A stretch of 64,000 nt of DNA from the NCBI GenBank assembly GCA_042663485.1, contig JBHTAF010000001.1; one strand, written 5' to 3'. Source of the stretch: Natronosalvus sp042663485 (GTDB lineage Archaea > Halobacteriota > Halobacteria > Halobacteriales > Natrialbaceae). The notes beneath the pieces were generated by a model, which made no database searches, was not told the origin of the DNA, and was given only the letters and a program-made list of their open reading frames with translations. The position numbers and the translations under genes are program-made. Below are positions 62,612-64,000 of the stretch, piece after piece. Position 1 is the first letter of the stretch, and every line of letters begins with the position of its first letter.

Positions 62612-63010
62612 TTAGTCGTCTGCTGCTGCTTCTTGTTCTTTGATGTACTCGACAATCTCGTCCGTTTCGGTAACGAAGTCGTCATAATCGATCTCATTTC
62701 CGTGGAGTACTGTCGAGAAATATTTGGTAACACCGGCTAGGTTCACCGCCTCTTCGAGTTCATCCTCTGTCACCTCCGCCAGCCGTGCTTCTTGCTTGTG
62801 GAAGTAGGTGCAGTAGGGGCATTTCATTGCAGCGGCTGCACTCACCTCGACGAGCGCCTTCTCGCGTGGGGAGAGGTCAGTTTCTCCGAGGCCAAGATCC
62901 CGAAAGATTCCCCAACTGTGATCACTGGCTGACTCTGCAAGCATCTCCATCCAACTCGGTACCTGTCCGAGATACTCCTCAATCTCCTGTTGTGTTTGCT
63001 TTGTTGCCAT
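62612..63010 (-). CDS. Carboxymuconolactone decarboxylase/AhpD-like protein
   Basis: A 132-residue all-helical protein. AAAMKCPYCTYFHKQEARLAE has the CxxC-x3-H motif of the AhpD/CMD family. Members are peroxiredoxin-reducing or lactone-decarboxylating enzymes; the CxxC favours a redox role. It is in the integrated element, with a repeat copy (63270) upstream. Confidence 0.85.
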   Translation of the reverse strand: MATKQTQQEIEEYLGQVPSWMEMLAESASDHSWGIFRDLGLGETDLSPREKALVEVSAAAAMKCPYCTYFHKQEARLAEVTEDELEEAVNLAGVTKYFSTVLHGNEIDYDDFVTETDEIVEYIKEQEAAADD

Positions 63011-63269
63011 AGTCTCTCACCTCCCGTTCTTCGACGGAACGGAGCTTTGTGCTCAATACTATGTCTGCTGGTACCGAGCACCATTCTCTCTATCCCAATA
63101 CGTTACTTAGTCCTTTCTGGTGAAAATAATCCATAACTCGTGCCGAATATTCGCTGCTCAATCCAGTTGTCCAGCCAACCACACCGGGAGTGATACCCTG
63201 CAAGAGACACGTAGGAGGTCCACATACGGCTCTGGGAATACGAGAGCTGGTCGATAGAACCCCAGCAAT

Positions 63270-63430
63270 GAATCCGCATCCGCCTATATCGGTTGGTTCT
63301 GCTCTGGGTAAGTGAAAGAAACGAACTCATCGTGCTGTACACATCCTCTATTTTGACCGATCCCCCCCCCACCCTCCCCCTCCCTCTGATCAGCCACCAA
63401 CTCCTGCCACATTCGCGCTATGTATCTTGC
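63270..63430 (-). repeat. Element repeat, copy 3 (-), long form
   Basis: Shares with copy 2 the ordered blocks CGCCTATATCGGTTGGTT, AACGAACTC, CACATCCTCT and, after a spacer of about 50 bp, GCCACATTCGCGCTATGTAT. The spacer contains a run of nine or ten C at 63362-63370 and further C tracts. It lies upstream of, and points toward, the AhpD-like gene. Confidence 0.7.
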
Positions 63431-63470
63431 ACATTACTCTCGACCTATTCATCAAGAGTCACAAACGACG

Positions 63471-63560
63471 AGTGAGATACAGAAGATGAGTTCAGTACGG
63501 CGAATCCATTTATTTCACACACTCTGACCGGACAACCGATACATGCAGATGCCTATTGTG
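63471..63560 (+). repeat. Element repeat, copy 4 (+)
   Basis: Begins AGTGAGATACAGAAGATGAG and ends near GATGCCTATTGTG, matching copy 1 across CAGTACGGCGAA, TTTATTT and CCGGACAACCGATACATGC. It lies about 60 bp before the lipoprotein gene at 63620 and points to it; with copy 3 it forms a diverging pair. Confidence 0.7.
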
Positions 63561-63619
63561 TACATGAGCAGAAGCAGTGAGTGAAACTATTTACCTCTGT
63601 ATTGATAAATAGATGATTA

Positions 63620-64000
63620 ATGGTCGGATTGTCCGCAACGCCCTCTACTCATACTGAAGGCGTTTCTCGGCGAAAAGTGCTTGCTTTGACGGGAGTATTA
63701 GCCTCAATCTCTGTTTCGGGATGTAGCGAACTCGTCTTCTCTAATGACACGAGAGGAGAAGCTGATTCAATTGAAATTATAGTTGAGAATCAAACGGAAG
63801 AACTCACAATGATAGGTGTTCGGGTAGAAGACGATGAGGGAGAGCTGTTGTTTAGTCAGGTGTACGAACTTGAACCCGGTCACCTTGATTCAGCTGCTGC
63901 TATCGAAACGACTCCGTCAACGGTGACGGTTTTCACTCAAGATGGTAACTCCGCTACGTGGGAGTATGCACCTGATTTGGACATCGACTGTGACGGCGAA
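63620..64000 (+). CDS. Tat lipoprotein, 5' part, cut by the window edge
   Basis: The frame from ATG 63620 stays open to the edge (about 127 codons). VSRRKVLALTGVLASISVSGC is a twin-arginine leader ending in a lipobox (SVSGC), so the Cys near residue 35 is lipidated. The visible mature part is beta-rich (IEIIVENQTEELTMIGVRVE). No family is recognised. It is a surface-anchored protein of the element. Confidence 0.72.
   Translation, partial: MVGLSATPSTHTEGVSRRKVLALTGVLASISVSGCSELVFSNDTRGEADSIEIIVENQTEELTMIGVRVEDDEGELLFSQVYELEPGHLDSAAAIETTPSTVTVFTQDGNSATWEYAPDLDIDCDGE

Noticed and set aside
58583..64000. Known defence or toxin system in the integrated element
   Set aside because: I saw an integrase, HTH regulators, a SnoaL-like protein, an AhpD-like protein and a lipoprotein, but no nuclease, restriction or toxin-antitoxin pair.

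Overview
This 64 kb window is from a haloarchaeal chromosome. The proteins are very acidic, coding DNA is GC-rich with many CTCGAG/TCGA words, secreted proteins carry twin-arginine leaders, many genes look leaderless with a TATA box 25-32 bp before the start, and the gene families are archaeal (L7Ae-S28e-L24e-Ndk, DacZ, TmcA, two-subunit GcvP, HEWD protein, archaeal MAT). CTCGAG richness and the gene set suggest Natrialbales (Natrinema/Haloterrigena-like), but this is inference.

Layout. 0-9 kb: the start of an acetyl-CoA synthetase gene, a large actin-fold/coiled-coil membrane protein, an SDR epimerase, a MOSC protein, an EthD plus ThDP-enzyme pair and ATP-dependent PEP carboxykinase. 9.1-13 kb: a HEWD protein, then a divergent radical-SAM cluster. 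A PaaB-like 'candidate RiPP' is translationally coupled to one SPASM radical-SAM enzyme, a second SPASM radical-SAM gene is divergent from it, and a NarO/DmsR-like HTH regulator follows. The shared promoter region and the regulator's own upstream region each carry CGAA-N4-TTCG. This is the most system-like part of the window. 13-26 kb: gcvPA-gcvPB, HMG-CoA synthase, a pilin-like surface protein, DUF2150, a TatD-like hydrolase, a NYN protein, a halolysin, gcvT-gcvH and an XRE regulator. 26-33 kb: a metal-dependent membrane hydrolase, dacZ-mscS (c-di-AMP), a RecA-fold protein without a P-loop, a histidine kinase, FKBP isomerase, a CYTH protein and a DJ-1/PfpI protein. 33-36 kb is a small lower-GC patch with a possible IS remnant, an orphan gene, DUF1428 and two GNATs. 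36-52.8 kb: methionine adenosyltransferase, an MFS transporter, a UbiA prenyltransferase, a second Tat subtilase, an aminotransferase, korAB, grpE, an XPB-like helicase, a VOC protein and tmcA. 53-58.5 kb: the ribosomal/ndk operon, a DUF7344 regulator, superoxide dismutase, a DUF5827-like protein, an MBL hydrolase and a membrane-anchored wHTH protein.

58.5-64 kb: a tRNA-Glu(CTC) gene followed by a tyrosine recombinase marks the left end of an integrated element. Beyond it GC falls, regulators and small stress or lipoprotein genes appear, and a repeat family is present in at least four copies. The right end is not in the window.

Connections between genes: gcvPA/PB and gcvT/H are two halves of the glycine cleavage system about 8 kb apart. 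KorAB supplies ferredoxin-linked 2-oxoacid oxidation. DacZ and MscS link c-di-AMP to osmotic stress. HMG-CoA synthase and UbiA belong to isoprenoid lipid metabolism. The radical-SAM cluster most resembles AhbC/AhbD/NirJ-type haem or redox-cofactor chemistry, or an uncharacterised peptide maturation, under an anaerobic/redox-type regulator. All functions are read from sequence and recalled families; no searches were run.
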